DNA of 64,000 nt from Notolepis coatsorum (Eukaryota; Chordata; Actinopteri; Aulopiformes; Paralepididae): positions 17,363,919 to 17,427,918 of the forward strand of contig OZ020593.1 of assembly GCA_963971535.1 (NCBI GenBank), written 5' to 3'. Both the position numbers and the translations under genes were made by a program. The notes beneath the pieces were generated by a model. The model was not told the origin of the DNA. It worked only from the letters and a program-made list of their open reading frames with translations, and made no database searches. Every line of letters starts with the position of its first letter. The first letter of the stretch is position 1. Shown here piece by piece: positions 10,169-20,716 of this stretch.

Positions 10169-11601
10169 TGTTGTGAAGGGCCAGATTAAACCGAATATAT
10201 ATATTTATTTGTATATATATATTTGGTTGTATTTGTATATTCTCTAATATTCCCTGATATCCCTTGTATATTCCTTGTACAATATGCATTGAATATCCAT
10301 TCTAGCCTACTGAACATCCCATAATAGTCTCCATTCTACTATTGGTCGAGACCTTGGTGCCAGGCTGCCATACCCCCCAGACCCAGTTCAAACGTACCGC
10401 TCAACATGTACGAACAAGTCCTAGTTCCGCGTAGGAATCTGGCTACCGCACCACTAACGGTACTATTTGTTCATAGTGCGTATATATACTGCGCTACTAA
10501 AGTAGGACTTCCTTTTTAGTCCAGTTTCTTACCCTCCAATAGAGTGACAGACGTAAAGCCTCCCCGCGACGCCACGTGTGGGAGTAAGGCCAAGTTCGGC
10601 CTACCATCGGTATTGAGACATCGTGTATATTAATATTTGAATAGTCATATTTGGCACTATATCGTCGAGTTGGACGTAGTCTATTAAGCTAATAATAGTC
10701 TATTCATATGTAGTGCTTCGTGCGGTGAGAATACTATCGTAGTCAGTACCCCATCGTTTCGGGCAGAGAACTGGCTGCTTATCCAGGGTGGCCGACCCCA
10801 TGTGAGGCTGCACCCGAGGAGCCCCAGAGCCGACGAGCGAGTGGACCTGCATACCGGATTATTCTACTGACGACAGCCCGCCTTCCCAGGCACGGATTAT
10901 GCTTTGTATACAGTGATTATTCTATGGATAAAGACCAACACTGCCGTGTGTTGGAAACCCCCCCCCCCCGGAGAGGACGACAGGTGAGGAGACGCTCTAC
11001 ACGACGAGGTCGCTTCACGTCTCTCCATCGTGGACCGAAGGAAGCCGGCCCACAGAGAGTCCAACTGCTTTCATCTGTGGATCGAGGATCGCTGAGGCAC
11101 CGAGCCGCACAACCGTGGGTTCTCCCAGGATACCCTCGGCCAGACGGATACAGCCAGACTCTACCCCCCCCCCCCCCTTCTCCAGTTGTCTTACAAGCGA
11201 CCGGAATTCCCCCCTAGTGTATCCAGTTCTATAATCATTAAAGTATCATTGCTATTATTCCTTAAATATTCCAGGTTGTATATTTGCCGCCTGCGCCATC
11301 AGAGATTGGACATTCTCTATTGATATACCGACGAATACTCTTTGCCATGAAAGTGCATACTAATTCTCAATTCATAAATGTAATTAAGTGATTAAGTGCT
11401 TGCTCTACACACCATTGCTGTGTAGGAATAAATACATACTTCGACTTCGTACATTTGTGTTGGATCCGTTTCATCTACGTGAGAGTGTTTATCATAATAT
11501 ATTTATGCCGAGTACTGGGTGGCCGAATATAAAGTACAAAGGTAGTGGTAGTAAGTATCATATCTAGTAATACAGTCAGGGAATTGTACCCCTCAGTTAC
11601 A
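10169..11601 (+). repeat. 3' LTR of BEL/Pao element
   Basis: Near-identical to 2473-3905. Differences seen by eye include A/C in 'ttaagataata', C/T in 'ctaccgacg', a short deletion in 'ccaagagtgc', A/G in 'ccataaaag', and different C-run lengths. Confidence 0.96.
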
Positions 11602-11606
11602 ACTAC

Positions 11607-11698
11607 GTTTAAAACACCTCGGCGCGGCGCCTCGGTATTTTAAACTCCGTGTCGGTCAATTATTTTGCGACAATGACCTCGTAGCCATACATTATCCC
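11607..11698. repeat. Inner palindrome and right arm of the split hairpin
   Basis: 11607-11645 is itself palindromic ('gtttaaaa' against 'ttttaaac' around CTCGGCGCGGCGCCTCGG). 11654-11698 pairs with the arm at 2419-2464. The GC-rich centre inside AT-rich arms is typical of compact foldback MITEs. Confidence 0.8.
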
Positions 11699-11742
11699 TT
11701 ACATATACCCTACATATACATTTATATATACTATTTTACTGT

Positions 11743-11766
11743 GTATATATATATATATATATATAT
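11743..11766. repeat. (TA)n microsatellite
   Basis: TA tract inside a TATA-rich region reaching about 11940. Tyr/Ile-rich ORFs over it are artefacts. Confidence 0.9.
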
Positions 11767-12008
11767 CCATATATGTCTGAATATACTTGCATATATGTAT
11801 AATAGCATGTACAATAATGCTGTATATACCATATACATATATTTATTTTTACCGTATATATATATATCTATCCACATCTGGCTGTATATACCTGCATATA
11901 ATCCTTTTTACTATATCTATATCTGTACATATCCCTTACCTACTCTTACTAGTTACGCTACTGGCCAGTATGCCTACTACCATAGTGTCTTTATACCTGT
12001 ATCACTGT

Positions 12009-12396
12009 TAGGGATGGGTACCGAATTCGGTACTTTTGAGGTACCGAAACACGTCGGTACTACCGAGTATCGAATCAAGTGAGAAACCAAAAAAAAAAAA
12101 AAAAAAAATGTATTCGATTTTTTTTTTTTACTTTTTTCTTTTCATGTCAACGTTCACACGCACAATATATGCTTACCTAGGATTTGACTTGATTCAACAA
12201 CAAAGCAGTCGGAGCAATGACAAGCCGAAATCTGTCGAAATTGTAGTTATGTTTGGATTTTTTATTTTTACGACTGAGGTAGGTAAATAAAATTTCTTGA
12301 GACTAAAGTACCGAAAAAAGGTACCGTTGGGTACCGGTATCGATTCACAGGTACCGGTACCGGTATCGGTTCAAATGTGAAAGGTACCCATCCCTA
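12009..12396. mobile_element. hAT-type MITE with perfect 8-bp target duplication
   Basis: The termini TAGGGATGGGTACC and GGTACCCATCCCTA are perfect inverted repeats. ATCACTGT flanks both sides (12001-12008 and 12397-12404), matching the 8-bp duplication of hAT elements. The sub-terminal DNA is full of GGTACC palindromes. No transposase is encoded. A long A run and T run sit near 12090-12130. Confidence 0.93.
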
Positions 12397-12412
12397 ATCA
12401 CTGTACATATTA

Positions 12413-12880
12413 ATACTACTGGGGAGGAGACTGGACCCACTGGGGACCGTGGTGGAGAGCCGCACGCAGAGCAAGCTGCTGGCCATCATGGACAATACCA
12501 ACCACCCTCTCCACCACACCCTGGTGGGGCAGAGCAGCAGTCGCAGCGGACGGCTCATCTCCCTGCACTCACGGACTGAGCGGCATAGGAGGTCCTTTGT
12601 CCCCACTGCCATCAGACTGTACAACAGCGTAATATAGTGCAGGGGACCTTGACCTCTGACCCACACACCTGTTTTTATACACTGTTTTTTTCATACACCT
12701 GTTTTTACACACTTGTTTTTATACACCTGCTTTTATCCTATTCATATTGATAGATATGATTTAATTGAATTTTATCATTGCTTATTTTTTATTCATGATG
12801 CAGACATAACGTGAAATAACTGAATGAGAACTGTCAATGTCTGTATACTGTGTGAGCTGCGAGATACCCTGAAAATAAAG

Positions 12881-12930
<50 letters not shown>

Positions 12931-12931
12931 C
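12413..12931 (+). mobile_element. LINE 3' fragment with (TATC)n tail
   Basis: A plus-strand frame around 12449-12637 reads like the C-terminus of a CR1/Rex-type LINE ORF2 (RTERHRRSFVPTAIRLYNSV; compare the ending [19 protein letters not shown] of the longer LINE at 55.8 kb). A non-coding 3' region follows, then 'aaaataaag' and about 14 TATC units. The 5' end is truncated, as usual for LINE insertions. The hAT MITE at 12009 lies just upstream. Confidence 0.75.
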
Positions 12932-13029
12932 AACTCTGTACATACATCTGATTAGCACTATACTCAGTAGTAATAATTTGTATATTTTATACCCAGTTTA
13001 ATCTCCTGTACATTGTATATTACTATTGT

Positions 13030-13140
13030 ACTTTACTGTTTAATTTGCTCTGGTTGGATGCTTTCTTGGAACTTATTTCTGTTGTACTGTACTTAATATA
13101 AAATTATAATGACAATACATTTTAATCTAATCTAATCTAA
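13030..13140 (+). repeat. LINE/SINE 3' tail with (ATCTA)n end
   Basis: 'tataaaattataatgacaat' followed by repeated 'atctaatcta' resembles a LINE 3' terminus. No ORF remains. Confidence 0.5.
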
Positions 13141-13900
13141 ATAAGTGAAATCAGGTCGTTATTAATACAGGTGAGAATCCTGGCCTGGGGCTCTAGCCTT
13201 TTGGTGGTCCGAGGCATTTGCCCCGTTGTTGGTAATCCAGACATGCACGTACGCTCTCACACACCGAGATGTTTATCGCACTTCCTTCTTTTATGATAGT
13301 AAAATAAAGCACCCCTATTCTCAGTCATCGTGCATAGTGGAATTGTGAAACCAATATAGTGATAACAGTGACGCATCGTGTGTGCTAAGCGTGGGCGTCG
13401 AGAGAGGCAGCTGCTCCGTGGTTTGTTTAGGACTTAAGAGCCCGTTTGAAGACCACCGCCATCCCTCCTCAGGGCTGCCGGCTAACTGGAGGACGGAGGA
13501 GTCTGGGCTCCGCTCCAGAGCCGGGCAAACGCCAGCAGTGTAGTCGTGGCTTGTGGGTACTGTATATGTGCCAGTACGTGGAGTATACCCAACTCTTCCA
13601 TATATCATCCTGATTAAACTATCTCAAGCCCTGAGCTATAGTCACTGAGATACTGGCATGCGCTGGTTGGGGAGTAGGTGCGGAAAAGTGACTATAGCTC
13701 GGCAGAGGAAGTGCCAATCTACTTGGGGTTGGTCTCTCCGTGCTCAGGAGACTCAGGCGTATAAGAAAAGGTCTATTGGATCATGTCTCCAGCACCCCCA
13801 CAGCCGTAGCTACAACCACTTCCGTCAAGGCTCTCATCCACATTCATTAATTTTATCCCCCCGCGCTCTCCCATGAGCTCCATATAACGCGGAAGTGCAG
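13141..13900. other. Unassigned region
   Basis: No domain is recognisable in the short ORFs here. The stretch 13321-13620 has mixed composition and could be an old LTR, but I cannot show ends or a duplication. Confidence 0.4.
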
Positions 13901-13906
13901 TGGTCT

Positions 13907-13959
13907 ATCACAACTGTTGCTTATATATTTGTTTGTCCGAGAGAAGCAACAGTTGTGAT
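13907..13959. repeat. 16-bp perfect hairpin
   Basis: ATCACAACTGTTGCTT pairs perfectly with AAGCAACAGTTGTGAT across a 21-base loop. The wider region has no clear MITE ends. A hairpin RNA cannot be excluded, but a MITE remnant is more likely. Confidence 0.75.
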
Positions 13960-14095
13960 TGGAGGATCGATTAAAAGAGGGCGGGGCTTGGGATAGGTCA
14001 ATTAACATTGCCATAACTAGTGAGTTGGGTTCACAGTCCAGATTTCGTTTTAAAGAAACGTTGTCAGTATGGATGATATATGGATACATAATACT

Positions 14096-14390
14096 GTATG
14101 GAAAATGCGCTTACCATCTTCATACAGAAATCAGACAAGAAGATTGATACCAATTTCCTCTCTGTGCGATCAGTAGAAAGCTATCCGTCTGCAAGCTAGC
14201 CTAGCTGATTAATGAAAATGATGAATTGAAAATGGGGGACCCTGATGTAAACAAGACGAAAGTCTTTCTCTGGTCTGCATCCCCTTAACAATTGTATGTA
14301 TTGAGCTGTACTGTACTGTACCCATTCTGCAATCTGCTAATAAAGTTTTCAATCAATCAAGCTTAGCACAAATTAATGGATGCGGATATG
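14096..14390. mobile_element. MITE fragment related to the foldback element at 20.4 kb
   Basis: 'cttaccatcttcatacagaaat', 'gcgatcagtagaaagctat' and 'gctagcctagc' match 20440-20540. After the SINE at 14211-14358 the match resumes at 'gcttagcacaaattaatgga', so the SINE landed inside an existing MITE. Confidence 0.75.
14211..14358 (+). mobile_element. Short retroelement (family D) inserted in a MITE
   Basis: From 'gattaatg' to 'cttttcaatcaatca'-like 3' end, flanked by AGCT on both sides. The same unit occurs in reverse at 53116-53275, and 3' halves occur after the TTAA elements at 32523 and 34505. It contains CCCCTTAACAATTG, the TTAA later used as a landing site in the 32-34 kb copies. Confidence 0.7.
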
Positions 14391-14440
14391 GACCAGCCAA
14401 ACACCTGGGGAGGGGTGAATAACAAAAGGTGGTTTGGGTC

Positions 14441-14900
14441 GAGGAGGTGAGGAAGACGAGGGGTGAGGTGAAACAAAGGGTAGGGTGTGAGGGGGGAGGA
14501 AGGGAGGGAGGAGGTGAGGAAGACGAGGGGTGAGGTGAAACAAAGGGTAGGGTGTGAGGGGGGAGGAAGGAGGAGGTGAGGAAGACGAGAGGTGAGGTGA
14601 AACAGAGGGTAGGGTGTGAGGGGAGAGGATGGGAGGGAGGAGGTGAGGAAGATGAGGGGGGAGGTGAAACAGAGGGTAGGGTGTGAGGGGCGAGGAAGGA
14701 GGTGAGGAAGAGTAGGGGTGAGGTGAAACAAGGGGTAGGGTGTGAGGGGGGAGGAAGGGAGGGAGGAGGTGAGGAAGATGAGGGGGAGGTGAAACAGATG
14801 GTAGGGTGTGAGGGGGGAGGAAGGAGGAGGTGAGGAAGAGTAGGGGGGAGGTGAAACAGAGGGTAGGGTGTGAGGGGAGAGAGAGGAAGGGAGGAGGAGG
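14441..14900. repeat. G/A-rich minisatellite, about 7 units
   Basis: The phrase GAGGTGAGGAAGA recurs with spacings of about 67, 62, 67, 59, 67 and 61 bp. Long and short units alternate, suggesting a dimeric higher-order unit. The three long Pro/Ser/Leu ORFs on the minus strand are by-products of a stop-poor pyrimidine-rich strand. Confidence 0.93.
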
Positions 14901-15109
14901 GATATGCATTCACACACACCCTCACAAATCCGCGAATTCCATGCCAACGTTCAGCCTCTTAAGGTGAGAAATGTGGCCGCCATAGGTGGGGACACTTTAG
15001 TGGACCAACCGGCCAACAGAGATACCTATGGAGCTGCTGGTCACAGTTAAAAATAGCTATCTCACAATTTTTTTGTTATCTCTCCTATGTCTAAGCTAAA
15101 CTAAGTTGT

Positions 15110-15366
15110 ACCTCATCACATTGTACTGTATTGTACTGTATGGGAACTCAGCTACCTTCTCTACTCTGCACTGTATATTGTTGTATATATGTATATTGAA
15201 ATTTTTTGTTTTGTTTACACTTGTTTACGTACTTGACTTTCTATTCTTTACTTATACTTATCCTTTTATATAGCACACTCTCAGGAGCAATACGGAAATA
15301 AGCATTTCATATAAAAGTATCCTGTATTTCTACATGACAACTAATAAAGAAACTTGAACTTGAACT
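15110..15366 (+). mobile_element. LINE 3' untranslated end
   Basis: 'tagcacactctcaggagca', 'aagcatttcat' and the ending 'aataaagaaacttgaacttg' match 53640-53735 and the reverse complement of 55303-55390. This is a 5'-truncated CR1/Rex-type LINE of the same family. Confidence 0.75.
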
Positions 15367-17870
15367 CTATTTTAGGTTAGGGTAGGATGTAACGGTTAGG
15401 TTTATGACCAACTTTTCAGGTGAAAATGATGAGTAGTTCCGGGGCTGCAGTTTGACTTCACATCTGCATCGTTAGCAAGGAAACACTGTTTCCGCATCAA
15501 TGTCTAGACATGGTTGTGAGGATGAGACCTTGGTCACAGTGTACCTCCTCAACTGGCCCTATGCCACTGGCTAATAACTGCCTCAGATGACCTACTGTAC
15601 CAGGCACTCTACTTGTTGTTGTTAAACAATGCAACTGAAATGTAGGCCTAATAATCTTTATAACGTTTGAATGAAATTATATATATTTTTTAGAGGGATG
15701 ATATCAGATCATATCCAATAATGGGTAAAACTGTTTTACCCAACAGTTTTTCAAGTAATTGATTCTGTAGATCAATTGGAACTATATCACTTATCACAGG
15801 AGTTGTTGCTAAATGTACAGCTACAGTATGTAAGATTTTTATTTAGAATGTTGCTCAAATAAATGTCTTCATGTGGACTTAAACTGTGAGTGAGTTTCTA
15901 GCAGCAGTCCTCACTCCAATTCAATTACTTTCTCCTCGAACGTAATCTGTACGTGGCTGAGTCTACACGGTCCTCGTTCTAAATTGAAAGGGGAAAAAAA
16001 AAAGTCCAAATAGCAGCTTTAGCCGGGCGCACGATGGAGCTTCTAGTGTGACTGACATGTCTATACGGCGTTTCTCCATTAAAGGCTCTGCTTGAGCCAG
16101 CCACCGTATGGATCTACTCTCCGCACCATCAATCAAACCTCCCTCACCGACTACTAGCTCACCGAGCAACGTCCCGCCGGCCGGCAGAAGTTACTCCACT
16201 CAAAGTGTGAAACGCGCGCCGCCTGTAGCACTATCAACGCACTTCCACTCCCGTAGGTATTAGTCTCTTCCCCATTGTCCCTCGTAAAAATACAACTGAG
16301 AACCCCTTTCTCCGACCCGCTGGATGCTTTGTACTTTTCCCCCGAGCCGTCGTCTTCCGCTCTGCTGTCTCAAACGAGCTCTTGGAGTCTCTTTGTTGTT
16401 TCCCCAAAGCCTGTGGAGAAAAACGACCGAGTGGGAATAATTCAGGGCTCTTTCGACATCCGAACCGTCCCACCTTTATGTTCCACAGAGAGGGCCCTCT
16501 TTCCCAGGCAGGCAGCTGGAGAGTGAGATACACGCCTCTCTCCGGCTCCTCCTCTTCCTACCCCCCCTCTTCTCGCGCTCTCCGCTCTATCCCTCCTTAT
16601 TTCTCCTCGAAACCCCCAAGCTCCTCTCCTCTTTTCCCTTTCTTCCTTATAATCTAATTTGTTTTGTCACACATGTGCGACCCGTCCTTGTCGCCCTCGT
16701 CCCTTAACACGCGGCGTTCATTTCATCCTCTGTGCACAGACTGATTACTTTCCCATTTCTTTTCAACTGAACAGAGAGGGAAGGGGAAAAAAAGATGCTC
16801 TTGTTTTGCTTTGTTGTTGTCGTTGTTGCCAAGTAATAAAATGGACTGCGTTTTAATGGAACGGTAAGCTGTAGTTTGCCCGGCAACCCGGAACTCCGTA
16901 TCTACTCGTTTTGAAATTATCCAGTAATTATTTTCGACTCGTCTCGAGTTTGGCCACAAATTTGCTCTGCGCGACGGGAAGGGGAGGAGGGGGGTCAGGG
17001 AATCTTGTTACGAGTGTCATGGTGTAGTTGTTTTTCCTTCATAAACAATGTGCGTTCATGCTTTTATTCGGTCTAATGTATTCTCATTGTAGCAAAACCC
17101 AATCATCTGTGGGCAATAGATCACAAGAGCCAATATGAATAGGGGTCCATGTTATTGAGCCATAAATTAAATACCCATTTCCTCCGACGAATCCCATCGA
17201 CGTTCTAAGCGGGACCTTGTATGCAATGCATCATGGATGTGACAAAGACGGTAAATCAATTTATGGCAGTGTTCCTTAAATTGATATAGAGGCTAATTTA
17301 TTCATCCGCATGCTCGGTTACCATCACACCACTCTCACTAAGACAGAAGTGGATAAGTAGCACGGGCACCCCGAGGACGGAGACATCATTATAAAGCAGC
17401 CGATGTATAAACAAGGACATTTTGTCTTGATTTAGTCTTCACTCGGAGGAACCATCACACATTTGTAAGCGATTCGCGTTGTTGCTGCACTACAAACAAA
17501 AGTCAATAACTAACTGTTCATGGCGGGTTTGGCATAAGTTCACTTCAAGCTGCTTGTTTGTGAAAGGAAGCAATATTGAAAATTGTGTGAACAGAAATGA
17601 CTCTTTTTTTTCCCTGTATTGGATTTTTACAACCGACCAGAAGCAATTACCATCACTCACGTGTGTTTGTGATTTCATGTTTGTCCGTCAAGCGCAAGTC
17701 AATTATCGCATCGTGACTAATGTGACAGGCCACTTGAACCCCCAGCCCCCTGATCCGTAAGTAGTCGGTTAATTCATTTGTTGGGCCTTTTAACGCCAAC
17801 ACCTCGCGTCAAATTACCAACCATTGACGGAGAGCGGATAGTGCATTTCACTGTCACCGCCAAAGTGGTG
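15367..17870. other. Long stretch without recognised repeats
   Basis: I see no mobile-element termini and no domain-bearing ORF in this 2.5 kb. 16000-16660 is relatively CpG- and pyrimidine-rich with runs of short overlapping ORFs. 17060-17480 is AT-rich with ATTTA/TAAT words. This is the best place in the window for conserved non-coding sequence or an untranslated first exon, but nothing here proves it. Confidence 0.35.
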
Positions 17871-17873
17871 CCA

Positions 17874-18795
17874 CTTCAGCACCGCGGACAGAGCCGGACA
17901 CAAAGGGTCCCACCCACATACAAAAAAAAAAAAAAAAAGCAGATCCAATGTTTATGGCCAATTTCCAATTTCCAACCAATTTCTGACAAATAGTTACACT
18001 TTAAATAAAAAAATTTATACTTATTGATTCAGAACAATTTTATCATGGATGAACAAAACTTTCAATGCAAATGGTTGATTTGAATTCCAAGGACTTGCTG
18101 TTTTCAAGTAATTCCAGGCCTTGATTTTTTTGGGTAAAAAATCAAGCACTTCAAGGACCTTGTGCGAACCCTGGGTTCCACTTCAGCACCACGGACAGAG
18201 CCCAACACAAAGGTTCCACTTCAGCACCACGGACAGAGCCCAACACAAGGGTTCCACTTCAGCACCACGGACAGAGCCCAACACAAAGGTTCCACTTCAG
18301 CACCCCGGACAGAGCCCAACACAAAGGTTCAGCTTCAGCACCACGGACAGAGCCCAACAATAAGGTTCCACTTCAGCACCACGGACAGAGCCAAACACAA
18401 AGGTCCCACTTCAGCACCATGGACAGAGCCCAACACAAAGGTTCCACTTCAGCACCACGGACAGAGCCGAACACAAAGGTTCCACTTCAGCACCACGGAC
18501 AGAGCCAAACACAAAGGTCACACTTCAGCACCATGGACAGAGCCCAACACAAAGGTTCCAGTTCAGCACCATGGACAGAGCCCAACACAAAGGTTCCACT
18601 TCAGCACCACGGACAGAGCCGAACACAAAGGTTCCACTTCAGCACCACGGACAGAGCCAAACACAAAGGTTCCACTTCAGCACCATGGACAGAGCCTAAC
18701 ACAAAGGTTCCAGTTCAGCCCCACGGACAGAGCCGAACACGAAGGTTCCAGTTCAGCACCACGGACAGAGACGGACACAAAGGTTCCACTTCAGC
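17874..18795 (+). repeat. 38-bp minisatellite, about 16 units plus an outlying unit
   Basis: The unit CACTTCAGCACCACGGACAG continues with AGCCCAACACAAAGGTTC; measured spacings are exactly 38 bp. The main array is 18177-18795; one diverged unit sits at 17874-17915, separated by about 260 bp. The plus strand lacks stops in all three frames, and since 38 is not a multiple of three each frame cycles through all phases. That produces a 307-residue ORF (18162-19085) I do not regard as a gene. Confidence 0.95.
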
Positions 18796-19254
18796 GTCCT
18801 CCTAATATCACAGTAAACCGTGTTGAAATCCATGTCAAATACAGAAAAAAGATTGCAGTCTCATCTCTTTGTCTGCTTAACGCCGTCTGTCTGCCAGTAT
18901 TTAGTTATGTGCGATGCGATTACACAATATTGACATTGAGCATCCCTGCGTTTGTTGTGCGAGCCGCTGTTCACAGTGCGATTAGTCTGCGTCCCTCTGA
19001 TGTGCCCGATCCACCAGAACACTGGGGGAGGTATTGTCTTTATTCCACAGGCTTTTTTTCTTCCTCCGTCGTTTTCTTTATTTAGTCTCTCTGCGAGGGG
19101 GAGTCGCGCTATGTATCGCTCTTCATTCTTCTCGTGCTTTGTTGACAGAGATGGCATCAAAGTCCTCCGTTTTGATAGGGGCGTTTGTTTTATGTGTTAA
19201 TGCCTTCGCCCCTCGTCACAACACAATGTGGGAGTGGGTGCGTTCGCACTCACG

Positions 19255-19395
19255 GATGTATGTGTGTGTGTGTATGTGTGCATGTGTGAGTATGTGTGTG
19301 TGTGTATATATGCGTGTGCATGTGTATATGTGTGTGTGCATGTGTGTGTGCAATGTGCGTGTGCATGTGTGCGTGTGTGTATGTGTGCATGTACA
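19255..19395. repeat. Imperfect (TG)n microsatellite
   Basis: TGTG tract interrupted by CA, TA and GC steps. ORFs of 128-166 codons through it are Cys/Val or His/Thr artefacts. Confidence 0.92.
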
Positions 19396-19775
19396 GCTCC
19401 AGCCAATCTGCCGCGGGGCTGGCGGTGCGGCGGGAAGGTCAGCCGGGCCGCCGCCCGTCTCCCGGTGCCCAGGCTCGTTGTGCGAGAGGTGGAGTCATTA
19501 TTGTCTGCAGCAGAGCAGGCGATTGGCTCTATAAGCCACCCCTCACCCCTGCTCCTCCACGCTGCCTGTTGCCCTGGCGATGCTTTACTGTTATTGATAA
19601 AGTTGATAAGGTAATGCTTGGGCATGCAGCTGGCGGATTAGGGGCCTCAAATCCCCCCGGGAGGGAGGCACGGCGGGTAAAACAGCAGCCTGACGGCGTG
19701 AGCGCCCTGGCAAGCAGAAGGTTTTGGCACAAGCACCGGGGATAATGCAGTGGCTGTCTTCCTTAGGTGTTTTGT
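19396..19775. other. Unassigned GC-rich patch
   Basis: GC-rich to about 19470, then 'tgttattgataaagttgata' and a further GC patch. No element ends or domain-bearing ORF are recognised. Confidence 0.35.
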
Positions 19776-19850
19776 TTTGAAGTTCAAGTTCTTTATTTGT
19801 CAAATACACAATACAGGGGCATTGCCGGTAATGAAATGTTTGTTTCGAGC
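19776..19850 (-). repeat. LINE 3' end, reverse orientation
   Basis: 'gaagttcaagttctttattt' is the reverse of the 'aataaagaacttgaactt' tail seen at 15.35, 53.7 and 55.3 kb. Only the last about 75 bases remain. Confidence 0.6.
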
Positions 19851-19870
19851 TCAGACTCAACAGTGCACAA

Positions 19871-20334
19871 TTAACCTCTTTAGCCTGAGCGGTCCATCGG
19901 CGGACCGCAAATGACATCACGTCATAAATCAATCTCTCCAGACTGTATGACATTAGGTAGTTGTTTCCCCCCTCCAAATGTATCCAAGAGTAAAGACCCT
20001 AACCATGTCACAACAGCAGTCATCTGTCAACACTTCTGTTTAATCATCTTGACCTCTATTAATTTCCTTAGATTTGTTGTACATATGATCTCAAGAAGGT
20101 GCTGAACTAGCTCAGTGGCAGTTTTTCATGTCTGGTCATTCTTAGCATCGTGTTATTCACTGTCAAAGATGCAAAGAAAAATCATAATTTATATTCTCCT
20201 TTGTTTCATCACAATTTACTCAAGCCTAGTAACAGACACAATATTTCTTGTAGAAGTGGAGCAATCTTCTATTTACTTAGGTATGTATTTGTAGGTGGAT
20301 TTTCAGAAAATAGGGCTAGGGCTTAACAGGTTAA
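19871..20334. mobile_element. TTAA-flanked MITE, family 6
   Basis: Begins TTAACCTCTTTAGCCTGAGC and ends GGGCTTAACAGGTTAA, giving imperfect inverted ends with TTAA at both edges, as in piggyBac-like insertions. A palindrome GCGGTCC-ATCGGC-GGACCGC lies 18 bp inside the left end (19889-19908). No transposase. Confidence 0.7.
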
Positions 20335-20410
20335 TGCAATATTTTATTGGTAGATAATATACTGGTGATCACTGACCAGACACCTGTGTTGGTTTTGTGA
20401 AAATAAAGGA

Positions 20411-20656
20411 AGGAACACGCCAACATTTTGGGAAATTAGCTTACCGTCTTCTCCAGAAAGAGACAAGAAGATAGATACCAGTTTATTTTCTGTGCGTTCA
20501 GTAGAAAGCTATCTGGCTGCATGCTAGCCTAGCTTAGCACAATGAATGGAAGCGGACATGACCGGTTAGCCTAAGCATTGTCCAACTAACACCTCTCCCA
20601 AAGGCTAACCAGTCATGTCCGTTTCCATTCATTGTGCAAAATGTTGGCGTGTTCCT
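20411..20656. mobile_element. Foldback MITE with 19-bp terminal repeats
   Basis: AGGAACACGCCAACATTTT at the left is the exact reverse complement of AAAATGTTGGCGTGTTCCT at the right. A second internal inverted pair ('ggacatgaccggttagcct' against 'aggctaaccagtcatgtcc') brings the middle together. Fragments of this family are at 14.1 kb. Confidence 0.85.
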
Positions 20657-20716
20657 TTAAATTGTACACATGGTGTATTCATCTGGCTGTAATGGCTGGT
20701 GAATAATGGTCTAAGG

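Larger units (their letters stand above)
2473..11601 (+). mobile_element. Complete BEL/Pao LTR retrotransposon
   Basis: The element has all its parts: two LTRs of about 1433 bp with TG...CA ends, a primer-binding-like site just after the 5' LTR, one long Gag-Pol ORF, and a purine-rich tract just before the 3' LTR. It is flanked by a 5-bp direct repeat ACTAC (2468-2472 and 11602-11606), the duplication length usual for BEL/Pao. By eye the LTRs differ by about three substitutions, a small indel and C-run length changes, so insertion is recent. The ORF has no internal stop or frameshift, so the copy may still be competent. Assignment to BEL/Pao rather than Ty3/gypsy rests on the Pao-type protease/RT wording, the YVDN reverse-transcriptase box and the domain order. 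Confidence 0.96.

Noticed and set aside
14353-14947. Three overlapping minus-strand ORFs of 178-194 codons rich in Pro, Ser and Leu
   Set aside because: They lie entirely over the G/A-rich minisatellite; its complementary strand rarely forms stops in any frame.
16234-16657. Overlapping ORFs of 83-99 codons in the CpG-richer part of the repeat-poor island
   Set aside because: Open on both strands with no domain, no splice pattern and no supporting context.
17874-18795. A CRISPR-like look (38-bp regular repeats)
   Set aside because: The units are directly contiguous with no unique spacers, and the context is a vertebrate genome.
18162-19085. A 307-codon plus-strand ORF with a repeated HHGQSPTQRFHFSTTDRAQH-type pattern
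   Set aside because: The 38-bp repeat is open in every forward frame, so ORF length is no evidence of coding; the tail beyond the array shows no domain.
19197-19745. ORFs of 128-166 codons across the (TG)n tract
   Set aside because: Cys/Val or His/Thr dipeptide repeats from a dinucleotide tract; the flanks show no domain.
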